From: Rhabdophis nuchalis
Taxonomy: Eukaryota; Chordata; Lepidosauria; Squamata; Natricidae
Direction: 5' to 3'
Length of the DNA stretch: 64,000 nucleotides
Assembly (NCBI GenBank): GCA_039707465.1
Contig: CM077645.1
Coordinates: forward strand, 164,573,503-164,637,502
A model generated the notes under the pieces. It had not been told where the DNA came from. It saw only the letters and a program-made list of their open reading frames with translations, and searched no databases. Position 1 is the first letter of the stretch, and the number at the start of each line of letters is the position of its first letter. Shown one piece after another: positions 46,784 through 57,640 of the stretch. Made by a program: the position numbers and the translations under genes.

Positions 46784-47586
46784 TTATCATCAAATTTGCA
46801 GATGACACCAACCTGGCAGGAATAGCCAACACTCCAGAAGATAGGCTTAAGATACAGAAGAATTTTCACAAACTTGAACATTGGGCACTATCTAATAAAA
46901 TGAAATTCAATGGTGAAAAGAGTAAGGTTCTACATTTAGGCAAGAAAAGCAAAATGCACAGGTACAATATAGGTGGTACATTACTCAATTGTAGGAACTG
47001 TGAGAGGGATCTTGGAGTCCTAGTGGACAATCATTTAAACATGAGTCAGCAGTGTGCAGCAGCTGCCAAAAAAGCCAACACAGTTCTAGGCTACATAAAC
47101 AGAGGGATAGAATCAAGATCACGAGAAGTGTTAATACCACTTTATAATACCTTGGTAAGGCCACACTTGGAATACCGCATTCAGTTTTGGTCGCCACAAT
47201 GTAGAAAAGTTGTGGAGACTCTGGAAAAAGTGCAGAGAAGAGCAACAAAGATGACTAGGGGACTGGAGACTAAAACATATGAAGAACGGTTACAAGAACT
47301 CGGTATGTCTCATTTAATGAAAAGAAGGACCAGGGGAGACATGATAGCAGTGTTCCAATATCTCAGGGGTTGCCACAAAGAAGAGGGAGTCAAACTATTC
47401 AACAAGGCACCTGAGGGTAGAACAAAAAGCAATGGGTGGAAACTAATCAAGGAGAGAAGCAACTTAGAACTGAGGAGAAATTTCCTGACAGTTAGAACAA
47501 TTAATCAGTGGAACAGCTTGGCTCCAGAAGTTGTGAATGCCCCAACATTGCAAGTATTTAAGAAGATGTTGGATAGCTATGTCTGA
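46784..47586 (+). pseudogene. CR1 reverse transcriptase, C-terminal ~265 residues
   Basis: Contains the catalytic FADD (FADDTNLAG), then the thumb-like segment (MKFNGEKSKVLHLGKKSK, NCERDLGVLVDNHLN), the SRSREVLIPLYNTLVRPHLEY block and the CR1 C-terminal domain (TRGDMIAVFQYLRGCHKEEG). The natural stop follows MLDSYV, slightly earlier than in 44603-45095 because of a small deletion ('gctatgtctgaaatgg'). Missing the endonuclease and the RT fingers, it cannot act alone. Confidence 0.9.
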
Positions 47587-47674
47587 AATGGTATAGGGTT
47601 TCCTGCCTAGATAGGGGGTTGGACTAGAAGACCTCCAAGGTCCCTTCCAACTCTGCTATTGTATTGTATTGTAT
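46784..47674 (+). mobile_element. CR1 (L3-type) LINE, 5' truncated, coding part open
   Basis: It inserted into the R4 element in the opposite orientation. It starts within the RT palm: FADD is encoded at 46795-46806, and the frame stays open from there through the ATG at 46900 to the stop at 47586. The 3' end is the 'gggggttggactagaag' block and (GTATT)n. By its integrity it is among the youngest CR1 copies in the window. Confidence 0.92.
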
Positions 47675-48107
47675 CATTTCTTCATTCTCAAGTTCTATTC
47701 CATCATCTTCTATGACCTTGGCTGCTTTGATTGCCATTGTTGCACGTTTGTCAATTCCAAACTGTATACCAATGTCTTGGCTAAATTCTTTTGTGCTTTC
47801 AATTCATGAATTCAGTTCAGCTTTTGCTTGACCAAATAGTTTTAAATCATCCATGTACACCAAGTGCGAGATTTTCAGTCCTTTCTTTGCAAGTCCGTAT
47901 CCATAGTTCACCTTATTCAAAATGGTTGTCAGTGGTAGAATTGAGAGTATAATAGTAAGGGTGAAAGGGAATCACCCTGGAAAATGCCTTGTTTGATTTC
48001 AACTTCACCCAGTTCTTCTCCATGAGCCATAAGCTTAGTTTTCCAGAGGTTCATTGATGTTTCCATGAATTTTTGTATGTTGCTGCTGATGCCAAAGATT
48101 TTCAGGC

Positions 48108-48295
48108 ATTTCTTATTGTTATTGTTATTATTGCTGTTATTGTTATGTGGTTAATCTTTGGAGAGATTCACAGCCTTTGTGGCTGGTTGGTAGCTCAACA
48201 GCTTAAGTCCTAACCAAGGACCTAGGAACTGTTAAGGTTATGTCGGAGTATATAAGCTGTTCCAAGTAGGATGGGTTTTTTTTAGAGTCAGAATG
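48108..48295 (-). mobile_element. R4/Dong-type LINE 3' end, second copy
   Basis: 'tggttaatctttggagagat' and 'aggaactgttaaggttatg' repeat the 3'UTR found at 45383-45480. The (AAT/AAC)n tail at its left border meets the truncated 5' side of the larger R4 copy. Confidence 0.75.
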
Positions 48296-48990
48296 TTCAT
48301 GTTACTGTTACTGTTATTGTTATTGTTGTTGTTGTTAAAAAATTAAGTTAATGATTAAAAAAATAGCTTTGTAACAAGTGCTGAAAATTGTTTGATTATT
48401 TTTCTTGGCCTTGTAGATATTTAGTTTTGGGGACTTTATGTTAGAACATTTTTAAATAAAAGAATAAGCCAGTTATACACATTTCAAGTAAAATGTCATT
48501 CAGTGTTACAATAGGCAATGCTTCAAACTGCTAAAATTCTTCAGCGATATGAACATGAAAATCCTCTCATACTCTCAATTGGATTTCTTTCTTGACTCTA
48601 GGGAATGTGATTTTTTTTTCTTTTCATGATAGGATCCATGTCCCAAACTGACATAATTATATGATTTTTTTTTCAAACATACCTGCAAAGGAGGTAGTTA
48701 TTTTCTCTTTGCAAATTTCCTTGGCTGTCTTCCATCCCAAGAGCTTGTAAAATGTCTAAATAGATAAAAGATAAATATTTCGCAGTAACAGCTAAACTCC
48801 AACATTACCAAAACTTGTAGGACTGAAATGCTTGAAATTATTGCTTTAAGTTTAGGATTCTGATATTGCAAAAGGTAATATGGAAACACCTTGATGGATT
48901 CCTCTATCAAAATGTTAAAGTTTATGATGATAGGAAATCTTATAGTGTAAAAGTCTATAGAGATTCTTAGTCATCCAGGTCATGGTTGTC
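48296..48990. other. Non-coding, no feature recognised
   Basis: AT-rich with a short (GTT)n near 48310-48335. No supported exon. Confidence 0.4.
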
Positions 48991-48991
48991 C

Positions 48992-49195
48992 CAAAGGTGC
49001 TTTTTCAGGAGGCAACTGGACTATCTTGTTTTTTCTTTTGCAGATGTTTCGCTTTTCACCCAAGAAACTTCTTTAGCTCTTCCATTCCCTACTCTCCTGT
49101 CAGAGCTGAAGAAGCTTCTTGGATGAGAAGCAAAATGTCTTCAAAAGAAAACACAAGAAATTCCAGTTGCCTCCTGAAAAAGCACCTTTGGATTT
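48992..49195. mobile_element. Palindromic Penelope-like terminus with hammerhead-like core
   Basis: Left arm (about 48992-49080) and right arm (about 49107-49195) are inverted copies: both carry 'aaaggtgctttttcaggagg' or its complement and 'caactgga/tccagttg'. On the plus strand, CTGAAGA (49106-49112) is followed by a stem (agcttct ... agaagc) and AAAATGTC (49132-49139), where an intact hammerhead has GAAACGTC; both changes are transitions at CpG. The left arm read in reverse keeps GCGAAACATC. No coding sequence remains. Confidence 0.5.
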
Positions 49196-49295
49196 ATAAT
49201 ATGAAGACCATGTATCTTGTTTTGAACCTAGGAATTCCAATTTATGAGGTAGACCTTCACTATTAGGCCTGTATGAAAGGCCCTTCCTTCTATTC

Positions 49296-49669
49296 TAGTG
49301 ATGGCTAACCTTTTTTGGCTCGTGTGCCAAAAGCGGGGGGAGCGCAGGGGGGGGTCCTGTGTGAGCGTGGCATACCCATAATGCTATGTGTGTGACCCCC
49401 TGCTTTTGGCACACTTTTTCCACCCTCCCCAGGCTTCAGAGGCTTTCTAGGAGCCTGGGGAGGGTGAAAACAGCCTCCCCCCCACCTCCAGAGGCTTCAG
49501 GAGCTTCCCTGAAGCCTCCAGACGGCAAAAAACGTCCTCAAAAGAAGGCCTAAATCAACTGGCCAGTGCACACAAGTGTGCTGGAGCTGACAGGGCAACA
49601 TCTTACGTGCCCTAAGAAATGGTTCCGTGTGCAACCTGTGGCACCCATGCCATAGGTTCGCCATCACTG
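49296..49669. mobile_element. hAT-type MITE with perfect 8-bp TSD
   Basis: It begins tagtgatggctaacc (first base changed) and ends gttcgccatcactg. The flanks are ttctattc at 49288-49295 and 49670-49677. Same family as 1187-1579 and 18866-19229. Confidence 0.93.
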
Positions 49670-49677
49670 TTCTATTC

Positions 49678-50276
49678 TTATAAACATTTGGAAATACACT
49701 TTCTTCAGGCTAAAGTTGGTTCTCATCCAGGTTTTTTAAAAATAGAATTAAGATACATCTCGTTTGCCTGGTTCATTAAAAAAATAAATGAGTTGAATGA
49801 GTTTTTTAATGTTATATCACCATGATCCCCCCCCCCCCCCTTTAAAAAAAACTGTTTAATATGCTGCCTGTCATCCTTACTATATCTCCATCTTTTTTTT
49901 TCCTGGGCAGGTAGGCACATTTCCAAACAATTTTATGGACTGCAACAAGTACAATATGCTTTCTAAGGAGTTAATTTTATATAATTCAGTTTAATAATTT
50001 CATTTAATTTTTATGGCTACCCACCTTGCACAAGTGATTCTGGGCACTGAATAGAAGTACATGCCTGTGGAGAAAATGTGGTGCTCAGAAAGAATAATAA
50101 TTCTGAAGGTTGATGATTTGGTGTGCTGCATTCCCTGTACCATTTATTTTTTTGGGGTTTTTTTTTAATTAAAAAGGTTTTTCCCCCCTCTTAAAAATCA
50201 TGCCAACCTTTAAGAATCCAAGATTAGAAAGCATCAGTTGGGCAAATAGACTTGCACGGGACAGGGTGGTTGGTAC
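49678..50276. other. Non-coding, no feature recognised
   Basis: AT-rich with poly-C/poly-A (49828-49848) and poly-T runs; nothing supported. Confidence 0.4.
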
Positions 50277-50330
50277 AGGTACTCCTCAACTTACAACAGT
50301 TCATTCAATGACTGTTCAAAGTTATATCAG

Positions 50331-50650
50331 CCAGGCAATGTCGGCTGGCGACCCCCAGGGGGGAGAGCCTTCTCTGTGGCAGCTCCTGCCCTCTGGAATG
50401 ACCTACCCACCGACCTACGCACGACCACAGACCTGCGCCTCTTCCGTCGGGCTTTGAAGACCTATTTATTTCGTGCGGCCAGCCTGTCATAATTTTTAAA
50501 TGGTTTTAGTACAGGCGTATTATTTAATACATTTTAAAATATATATTTCATGTATTTTTTATCATTGATTTTATTGCTGCCTGTACACCGCCCTGAGTCC
50601 CGGAAGGGAGAAGGGCGGTATAGAAATGTAAATAATAAATAAATTTATTA
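50331..50650 (+). mobile_element. L2-like LINE 3' fragment
   Basis: Codes the last residues of the L2-like polyprotein (GDPQGGEPSLWQLLPSGMTYP, a frame-shifted trace) and ends with the hairpin CCGCCCT...AGGGCGG and a (TAAA/AATA) tail. It lies inside the old DNA transposon. Confidence 0.85.
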
Positions 50651-50856
50651 ATAATAAATAACGGTGCTGAAAAAAGGGACTTTTGACCTTTTTCACACTA
50701 CACTTGTGGTATCCCCATAGCCACATGATCAACATTTGGATGCTGACTGATATTTGTAATGGTTGCGGTGTCCCAGTGTCATATGATCTCCTTTTGTGAC
50801 TTTCTTACAAGCAAAGGCAATGGGGGAGGCCAGATTCACTTCACAACCATGTTATT

Positions 50857-52829
50857 TTTTTTGTTATTTTTTTTATTGCAAAAGTTTTATTGGTTTTTAC
50901 AAATTTTTTGGGTAGGGTAGGGTAAGGTGAAATACAGAAATATTTTGAGAACTTTCACATCGAGATCGTTGGCCCCTCCAGGGCTTCTTAATAAGACATT
51001 GGTAATACATTTTTCAATAATACTACAAGGTGAAAATAAATGCATACATCATATAAATTCTAAATTCTATGCTGGCAGTCATGTACAAACATCCAGATAA
51101 AAGTTATACTGTATTAATAAAAAGAAAAGTCATTTTTTAGATCTAAGTCTCTTGGCAATTGTGTCTTCTTGTTCTCCTCCCTGGCCCCCAGTGGGCGGGG
51201 CCGTGGCCCCCTCCATCCCTCCTGGATCTTCTCCCAGGGTAGAGGAATGTTTTTTAAGAAAGGCTTCCGCCTCAGCAACTGTTTTAATCCTTACTCTTCC
51301 TCCTTCCCAGAACACCAACATCCCTTCTGGCATCATCCACTTGAACCAAATCCCCTGGTTAAACAATTTTTAGATAAGAAGGAATATTTCCTCCTCACCT
51401 CTCTAATCTTTTTCGGGATCTGTTTCAAGATGGCGACTTCCTTCTGTTGGTACATTAACGGACCCTCTCTCTGCGCCCTCAATATTCCCTCCCTAGTAGA
51501 CTTTCTAACAAATTTAATATGTATCTCTCTGGGTAATTCATTTATCCTGGCATATGTTGAATTTATTCTATAAACCAGGTCAATGTCCCCCCTGATCTCT
51601 TCCTTGGGTTTATGTAAATAGTCTGCTAAAATTGTACTCATGAGATCAGGAAGGCATTCACCAGTTTCTTCCGAAATATTCTGAAATCTTAAAAAATATA
51701 ACATCCTTTCAAAATCCATCCTAGACATATGACCAGTCAAATCTCCAATTTCAGTATTAATATTTTTAAGTTCTCCCTTTGCCCCAGCCAGCCCCACTTC
51801 CAACTCCTCAGTCTTCTGTGTATTCTGCATCAGTTTTTTCTGTGTCTCCAAAAGCTCAAGTTTAGAGCTGCAGTGGTCTTCTCTCAGTTCTTTAATTTCC
51901 AACACCAAGGAGTGTAACACTGCTTCCATAGCTGTCATTCTTTCTTCCAATCCTGGATTTTCTGGTTGTTTTTTTGCAGCCATGGTGAGCTGTTTAAATC
52001 AGTGCCACTAAGATGGCGTTTTTTGGGTGTGGCCGCTGGGGCAAGTCCAGAGAAAAAAGTTCAGATCAAAGTTATGGAAAGTTGTCAGATCCAGAGAGAA
52101 AAGCAATTTTCACAATCAATTATTAAGACAAAGAAGGAATCAATTAATCAGAAAAATCCTCCGTTGGTAGAGAGAGACAGTCCAGGTCACAAAGAGATGT
52201 TGGTAATTTTCCATAAAAAATAGTCATTTAGGAACAAAGAGCAGCCATCTTCCACCGCCCAGTCTGGCAGCCAGCAGGAGAAAGTAACAAAGAAAATTGT
52301 TCCAATAGAGTCGGACTTAGATACATTGTATAGAAACAAGCCGCAAAGGACTTTCACTTGCTCCGCAAAAGTCCGGATGAGAAATATCCGCTTCCTCGCG
52401 TTCGAGGAGCCATTTCTGAACGTCGCTGTTATAAATCCGAGGGGGGGTTTAACAAACACTCCCTCCACGTTTCTCTCAGTCAAAGCCACCAGCAAAAAAG
52501 TTAAAGTCACTTACTCTCCACCTCGCCGCCAAAGCCCCGGCAAAGCCATCTGACCCGAGCGCTCCCGTTCTCTCCAACTCAATTAGTTATTACCGTCCTC
52601 CGTTGGCAAAGGGAACCAAGCCCCCCGCAGCATATCTTCTCTCTCCTAGACCGAAGACAAGGACTACCCCCGGCCGCTGCCAGGCTAGAAAGGTCCAGGT
52701 AAGCCGATCCTATGGGGGTCCCCCCAAAAAAGGGGCACCCCGCCCCGTTTGGGGTCGAAAAAAGAGCAAAATGGCAGACGAGTCCCAGGACTCATCCGTC
52801 ACCGCCAGAAGCCGGAACAGGAAGTGACA
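50857..52829 (-). mobile_element. Full-length ORF1-only L1 derivative (HAL1-like), copy 2
   Basis: Same layout as copy 1 on the other strand: 3' poly-A at the low end, 3'UTR (50857-51129), ORF (51130-51983), GC-rich 5'UTR to 52829 ('ttcctgttccggcttctgg' at the start of the sense strand). The flanking duplication acaaccatgttatt lies at 50843-50856 and 52830-52843. The junction between ORF stop and 3'UTR is the same as in copy 1, with no trace of ORF2. Confidence 0.88.
51130..51983 (-). pseudogene. L1-type ORF1, one frameshift
   Basis: Minus strand. The first 211 or so residues (MAAKKQPENPGLEERM ... RRKYSFLSK) are in one frame; the rest (NQGIWFKWMMPEGMLVFWEG ... RLRSKK) is in the next. The break is a run of A near 51366-51372 (sense strand ctaaaaattg against ctaaaaaattg in copy 1), a single-base loss in a homopolymer. 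Otherwise it is as complete as copy 1, with about 15-20 amino-acid differences by eye. Confidence 0.85.
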
Positions 52830-52976
52830 ACAACCATGTTATTAACATCTGCAGGGATTCACTTAACAACTGTGGCACAAAAGGTCATAAAATGAGGTAA
52901 ATTTCACAACTTTCTCATTTAGCAACAGAACATTTGGGCTCTAATGTGATCGTAATCAAGGATTTCCTGCACATGC

Positions 52977-54125
52977 AATATTAGAATAGTATGGTTTGGG
53001 AGGATCAGGGATTATAAGAAAAAAAATGTGGCTGCTGATTTAAGAAAGAGCCATGAAGACTAAAAAGAAGAAATTGTGCACTTCTCTGGAGAACAGCAGC
53101 CCTAAAAAGATCTAAAAGTGGGACTTTTGTGATGAATAGATAAATCCCCCATCGCTAGGCTCCATTTCTATTGAAGGAAGGAAGATAACTGACATTAGTT
53201 ATCTGTAGATTCCCTATTACTTTGGTACTTAATCTCAGACTTGTTTTGTGAAAATTCTCCCATTCTTCTTCCAGTGCCTGAATGTAAAATAAACTACAGG
53301 CTAAGGTGAATTTGACCAAGCTAGTAATTCTTAAAAAGACTGTTCCTGTCACCTTTGGGAATGAATCTTGGGCAGAATATATCTTGCTGTCACAGAATCT
53401 AAAAAGGTATTTATTTTTCCTTACTGAAAAAGACCATCTGATATCAAAACTAATGTAGGACATATTTCACTCTGCACTCCCTGAAGAAATTCGCTTAAAA
53501 GGTGAGAAGTGAGAATGGTTTGAAAATGTACGTGGATAGGAAATTACCAGCTTCATCTCTTAAATCCTAGACCCTGATTCTGACAACCGAACATTATTTC
53601 TCAGTTGTTCTTCCTTGCTCTTTTCCATTCCTTCCCTTTCTAAAGGCTGCTTTCCTCCACCAGGGAAGTAAAGGTCATGCAGGTTAGGAAAAAGTCTTCT
53701 TAGCTTTTGAACTACACTTAAAACATCCCAGTTTACTACTGAAGGCAACAGCCTATTGTTAAGTCCTTTTTATAAGACACATATATGAGGCATGTGGTTT
53801 TATTTGTGTGAATCTCATCCTTAGAATTCTCCACCTTTTTCAGACACAGGCAAATGTTATTCTTGATCCTACCAACAAACGGTCTATCCCACATTCAGAA
53901 TCTTGCATCTCTTGTATCTTCTGTTTTTATTATTGTCATACTTTTAGATTTATAAACATCTTTGATTATTTTTTACAACCAAGCTAAATATGTTCCCTCC
54001 AAATGTGCTTTTATCTCTAAGTTGTACCTAATGCTTTGTTTTTGTGTTTTTGCTTTGATTGTAACAAATATTTTATCTTAATGTTATCTGCCCAAAGTCC
54101 ATCAGGGATGGGATAGAAATATAGG
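52977..54125. other. Non-coding; old LINE tail near 54080
   Basis: 'ttatctgcccaaagtccatcagggatgggatagaaata' near 54084 resembles a very old L2-like terminus. Otherwise unassigned AT-rich DNA. Confidence 0.4.
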
Positions 54126-57100
54126 AAAAACAAGGGGCAGGGGCGGTGGGAAGGGGGATGGACATCACCAGTTGGAGGACCGGGGCCGCTGGTTACGGGT
54201 GGTCACGCGCTCCAACTCCCCCTGTCCCCATCGCAGACTAGGTGGGCAAGAACCACAGACCCGGGGCCCTAGGCTGATGCTATGCAACGCCAGGTCCGTG
54301 GTACAAAAAGCCCCCCTCATCCATGACCTTGTGTCAGAGGGGGACCCGGACCTGGTAGGCATTACGGAAACCTGGTTGGGCCACGAGGGAGAACATCCCC
54401 TCGTAGAAATGTGCCCACCAGGATACCAAGCCTTCCATCAGCCTAGGGCCCTAGGGAGGGGTGGGGGGGTGGCGATTATGGTTAGGGAAGGTCTTGAGCC
54501 AAAGGAGACCACGATCCCTCAGACGACCGGGTGCGAGTCCCTCCTTGTGAAGTGGGGCCTTGGGAGGCAGTTGGGCGTGTTAGTTGTATACCTGGCTCCT
54601 CGCTATGCAACAACAGCCCTGCCCGAGCTCCTAGAGGTGATAGCCGAGGCGGCGGTTGAGACCCCCAGACTTTTAGTCATGGGGGACTTTAACCTGCCGT
54701 CGGCAGGCGAAACCTCTGGTGCAGCTCGGGAGTTCATGGCTTCCATGACAGCCATGGACCTGACCCAGGTAGTTTTAGGCCCTACTCACGAGGGCGGACA
54801 CACCCTGGATCTCATCTTCGTCTCGGGACAGTGGAGTAGTGATCTGGGAATAGGGGATTTAGTCATCACACCCCTGTCATGGACAGATCACGCTCTCCTT
54901 CGGCTCGACTTTCCGATCGCTACACCTCACTGCGGGGAGGCGGAACCGGACATTCCTATATGGTTCCGCCCCAGGCTCCTGATGGACCCGATAAGGTTCC
55001 AGAGGGAGCTTGGGCCAATTCCTGTGGACTTGCCCCGCGACTCGACTGAGGACCTAGTGGCTGCATGGTTAAGTGCGGCCACGGAGGCCTTGGACCGAGT
55101 TGCGCCCTTGCGGCCTCTCTTGCGGCGACGAACCACCTGGGCTCCTTGGTTTACCAAGGGGCTTAGGGAGATGAAGCGCCACAAGAGACGCCTAGAGAGC
55201 AGATGGAGATCTTCTCACTCCGAAGCCAACCGAACACTAGTGAGAGACCATATTAGGACTTACTTAGTGGCGATAAAAGTGGCCAAACGTGAGTATTGCG
55301 CCACTCTTATTGCATCCGCAGATAACCGCCCTGCCGCCCTGTTTGGGGTGACCCGCTCCCTCCTTTAACAGAGGCCGCGGGAAGCCCCTTTACAGGGTCG
55401 AGCAGAGGAATTTGGGATTTATCTGCAGGAGAAAATCACTCGGATTCGGAACGAGCTACCCTCCATCGACAGTGGTCCAGTCGAGCAGGCCGAGGCTGTT
55501 CTTGTGACACCATCCTGGGAGGAGTTTGATTTTGTTACCACCGAGGATATGGACAAGTTGTCAAAGAGACTTAGGGCTACCACATGTTTATTGGACCCGT
55601 GTCCCTCCTGGCTTGTACTGGCATCCTGGGAGACGACACGAGGCTGGCTCCAGGGCATTGTCAACGCATCTTTGAGTGAGGGGTCCTTGCCTGCCGTCCT
55701 GAAAGAGGCGGTGGTGAGGCCCCTCCTCAAGAAGCCGTCCCTGGATCCAGCATTATTAGAGAACTATCGTCCCGTCTCCAACCTCCACTTTTTAGTGAAG
55801 GTTGTTGAGAGTGTGGTGGCCCAACAGTTTCCGCGACACTTGGAGGAAGTTGATTATCTAGACCCGCGCCAGTCCGGCTTCCGACCCGGGCACAGCACCG
55901 AGACGGCATTGGTCGCGTTGGTTGATGATCTCTGGAGGGCGCGGGATAGAGGATATTCCTCTATCCTAGTCCTATTAGACCTCTCAGCGGCTTTTGATAC
56001 CATCGACCATGGTATCCTATTGCACCGACTGGGGAGGTTGGGGTTGGGAGGCACCGTTCTGCGGTGGTTCTCATCCTACCTCTCTGGTCGGTCGCAATAT
56101 GTGTTGGCAGGGGGGCAGAGGTCGGCCTCGAGGTCCCTCATATGTGGGGTTCCTCAGGGGTCGGTCCTCTCGCCCTTACTGTTCAACACATATATGAAGC
56201 CGCTGGGTGAGATCATCCGTGGTTTTGGGGTGGGATATCATCTGTACGCTGATGATACTCAGTTGTACATATCCACCCCAGACCACCCCAACGATGCCGT
56301 CGAGGTTATGTCCCGGTGTTTGGAGGCCGTACGGATCTGGATGGGTGGTAACAAACTCAGGCTCAACCCGTCCAAGACTGAGTGGCTGTGGCTTCCGGCG
56401 CCCCGGTTCAGCCAGATTATTCCAACTCTGGCCATTGGGGGCGAAACACCAGCCCCGTGGAGAGGGCGCGCAATTTGGGTGTCCTCCTGGATTCCCGGCT
56501 GTCTATGGAAGATCATGTGGCAGCCGTGGCCAGGGGGGCATTCCATCAGGTACGCCTGATGCGCCAATTGCGCCCCTTACTGGACCGGGGTGCCTTACGC
56601 ACAGTCACTCAAGCACTCGTCACCTCTCGACTTGACTACTGTAATGCTCTCTACATGGGGCTTCCCTTGAGGTGCACCCGAAAGCTGCAGCTAGTCCAGA
56701 ACGCAGCCGCGCGGGTGATTACGGGAGCGCCTAGACACTCCCACATAACACCTATCCTGCGCGAGCTGCACTGGCTCCCTGTGGTCTTTCGGGTGCGCTT
56801 CAAGGTTTTAACGACCATCTTTAAAGCGCTCCATGGCTCGGGGCCTAGTTATATGCGAGACCGCCTCCTGCCCCATACATCCCTCAGACCGATACGCTCC
56901 CACAGAGAGGGCCTCCTCAGGGTGCCGTCGGCTGGACAATGCCGACTGGCGACACCCAGGGGAAGAGCCTTCTCTGTGGCGGGCCCTGCCCTTTGGAACG
57001 ACCTACCCCCTGAACTCCGCACCATCTCTGACCTCCGCCTCTTCCGCAAGTGTCTGAAGACACACCTATTCCATCTAGCCGGCCTAGCATAACCCCCATT

Positions 57101-57280
57101 ACTGACTCTTAGATAGTTTTAAATTTGGGTTTTTTAAATTCGGTTTTTAGCACAGGGTCTATTAGAATAAGTTTTTTAAAATTTTATATGTTTTATATGT
57201 GTTTTAACATCCCTGTGCGCCGCCCTGGGTCCGTTTGGAGAAGGGCGGGGTATAAATTTAATAAAAAAAAACAAAAAAAC
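54126..57280 (+). mobile_element. L2-like LINE, nearly complete
   Basis: About 3.15 kb containing endonuclease, RT, C-terminal domain, 3'UTR, terminal hairpin (CCGCCCT ... AGGGCGG, about 57219-57249) and an A-rich tail. It probably lacks some 5' sequence. GC-rich coding sequence stands out sharply from the AT-rich flanks. Confidence 0.9.
54172..57092 (+). pseudogene. L2-like endonuclease/RT polyprotein with two lesions
   Basis: One frame runs from 54172 to about 56455 and is broken only by TAA at 55366-55368, where the copy at 28966 has CAA (Gln), a C-to-T change. The second lesion is a frameshift near 56455, after IGGETPAP, from which the proper frame resumes (VERARNLGVLLDSRLS ... LFHLAGLA, stop 57092). 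Endonuclease motifs: CNARS, ETWLG, GDFNL, DLIF, TDH. RT motifs: RPLLKK, NYRPVSNL, LDLSAAFDTID, GVPQGS, YADD. The C-terminal ~210 residues include the LDYCNALYMGLP and NDLPPELR segments. Confidence 0.88.
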
Positions 57281-57318
57281 AAATGTTTATAGACACATGT
57301 GTGTTAATTGGTATACAC

Positions 57319-57640
57319 CAGGGGTTGGCAATGTTAAACACTCAAAGAGCCATTTGGACCCATTACCCACAGAAAAGAAAACACCGGGAGCCACAAAACC
57401 CCTCCCATGCCTGACTATTTCTTGAGCAGCTGCAAAACTAGCATATGTAGTTGAATGAAACTTTTCTTTTCTTGGACTTATCCATGGTTGGCCTACCGGG
57501 GTCGAAAAGCTCAATAAATCGCGTGCTGGCGGGTGTCACACATTGGCGTTTTTGACACATATTTTGAGCGACAGGGAGCTGCAGCAGAGGGAGGAAAGAA
57601 CCACATGCGGTTCCAGAGCCATGGGTTGCTGAACCCACTG
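57319..57640. mobile_element. hAT-like MITE, ends decayed
   Basis: Left end caggggttggcaatg and right end gggttgctgaacccactg form an inverted repeat. 'aaagagccatttgg' near the left answers 'gttccagagccatggg' at the right. I cannot find a matching 8-bp duplication (gtatacac against aagtgatg), so superfamily is by end sequence only. Confidence 0.55.

Larger units (their letters stand above)
45370..48105 (-). mobile_element. R4/Dong-type LINE, antisense, interrupted by CR1 and a MITE
   Basis: Minus-strand order: RT (48105 to 47676), then a CR1 insert (46784-47674), then post-RT regions (46783 to 45563) and a 3'UTR ending in a short (AAT)n near 45370. Excluding the inserts, about 1.7 kb of the element remains, and the 5' part is missing. 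A second R4 3' end lies immediately upstream (48108-48295). Confidence 0.8.
45563..48105 (-). pseudogene. R4/Dong-type reverse transcriptase polyprotein, broken
   Basis: The RT part (minus strand, 47676-48105) shows VEIKQGIFQGDSLSPL and, after a frame break, HLVYMDDLKLFGQ with the catalytic Y-M-D-D box near 47846-47857. The next part (46247-46576) reads ELDNLDSKTRKLMTMNHGLH, then DVDRLYLPRAEDGRGLLQV. The C-terminal part (45563-46066, with 45895-46119) has KADQKLTWNWLRSG, the zinc-knuckle-like CHLCNEKDETVDHLISGC, and a terminal-endonuclease-like region ILWDFRIQTDRHLPYNTP. R4-clade LINEs carry a restriction-like endonuclease here. Frameshifts and two insertions inactivate it. Confidence 0.75.
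50277..52976 (-). mobile_element. Old DNA transposon split by two later insertions
   Basis: Three pieces join in order: 50277-50330 ('caggtactcctcaacttac'), 50651-50856 ('gacctttttcacactac', 'ccacatgatcaacatttgg') and 52844-52976 ('ttcacttaacaactgtggc', 'tttgggctctaatgtgatcg'). Together they follow the reverse complement of the family at 10085-10512. The gaps are an L2-like 3' fragment and a full ORF1-only L1 derivative. Confidence 0.75.

Noticed and set aside
57319..57640. 8-bp TSD for this MITE
   Set aside because: The flanking octamers gtatacac and aagtgatg do not match, so I do not claim a duplication here.
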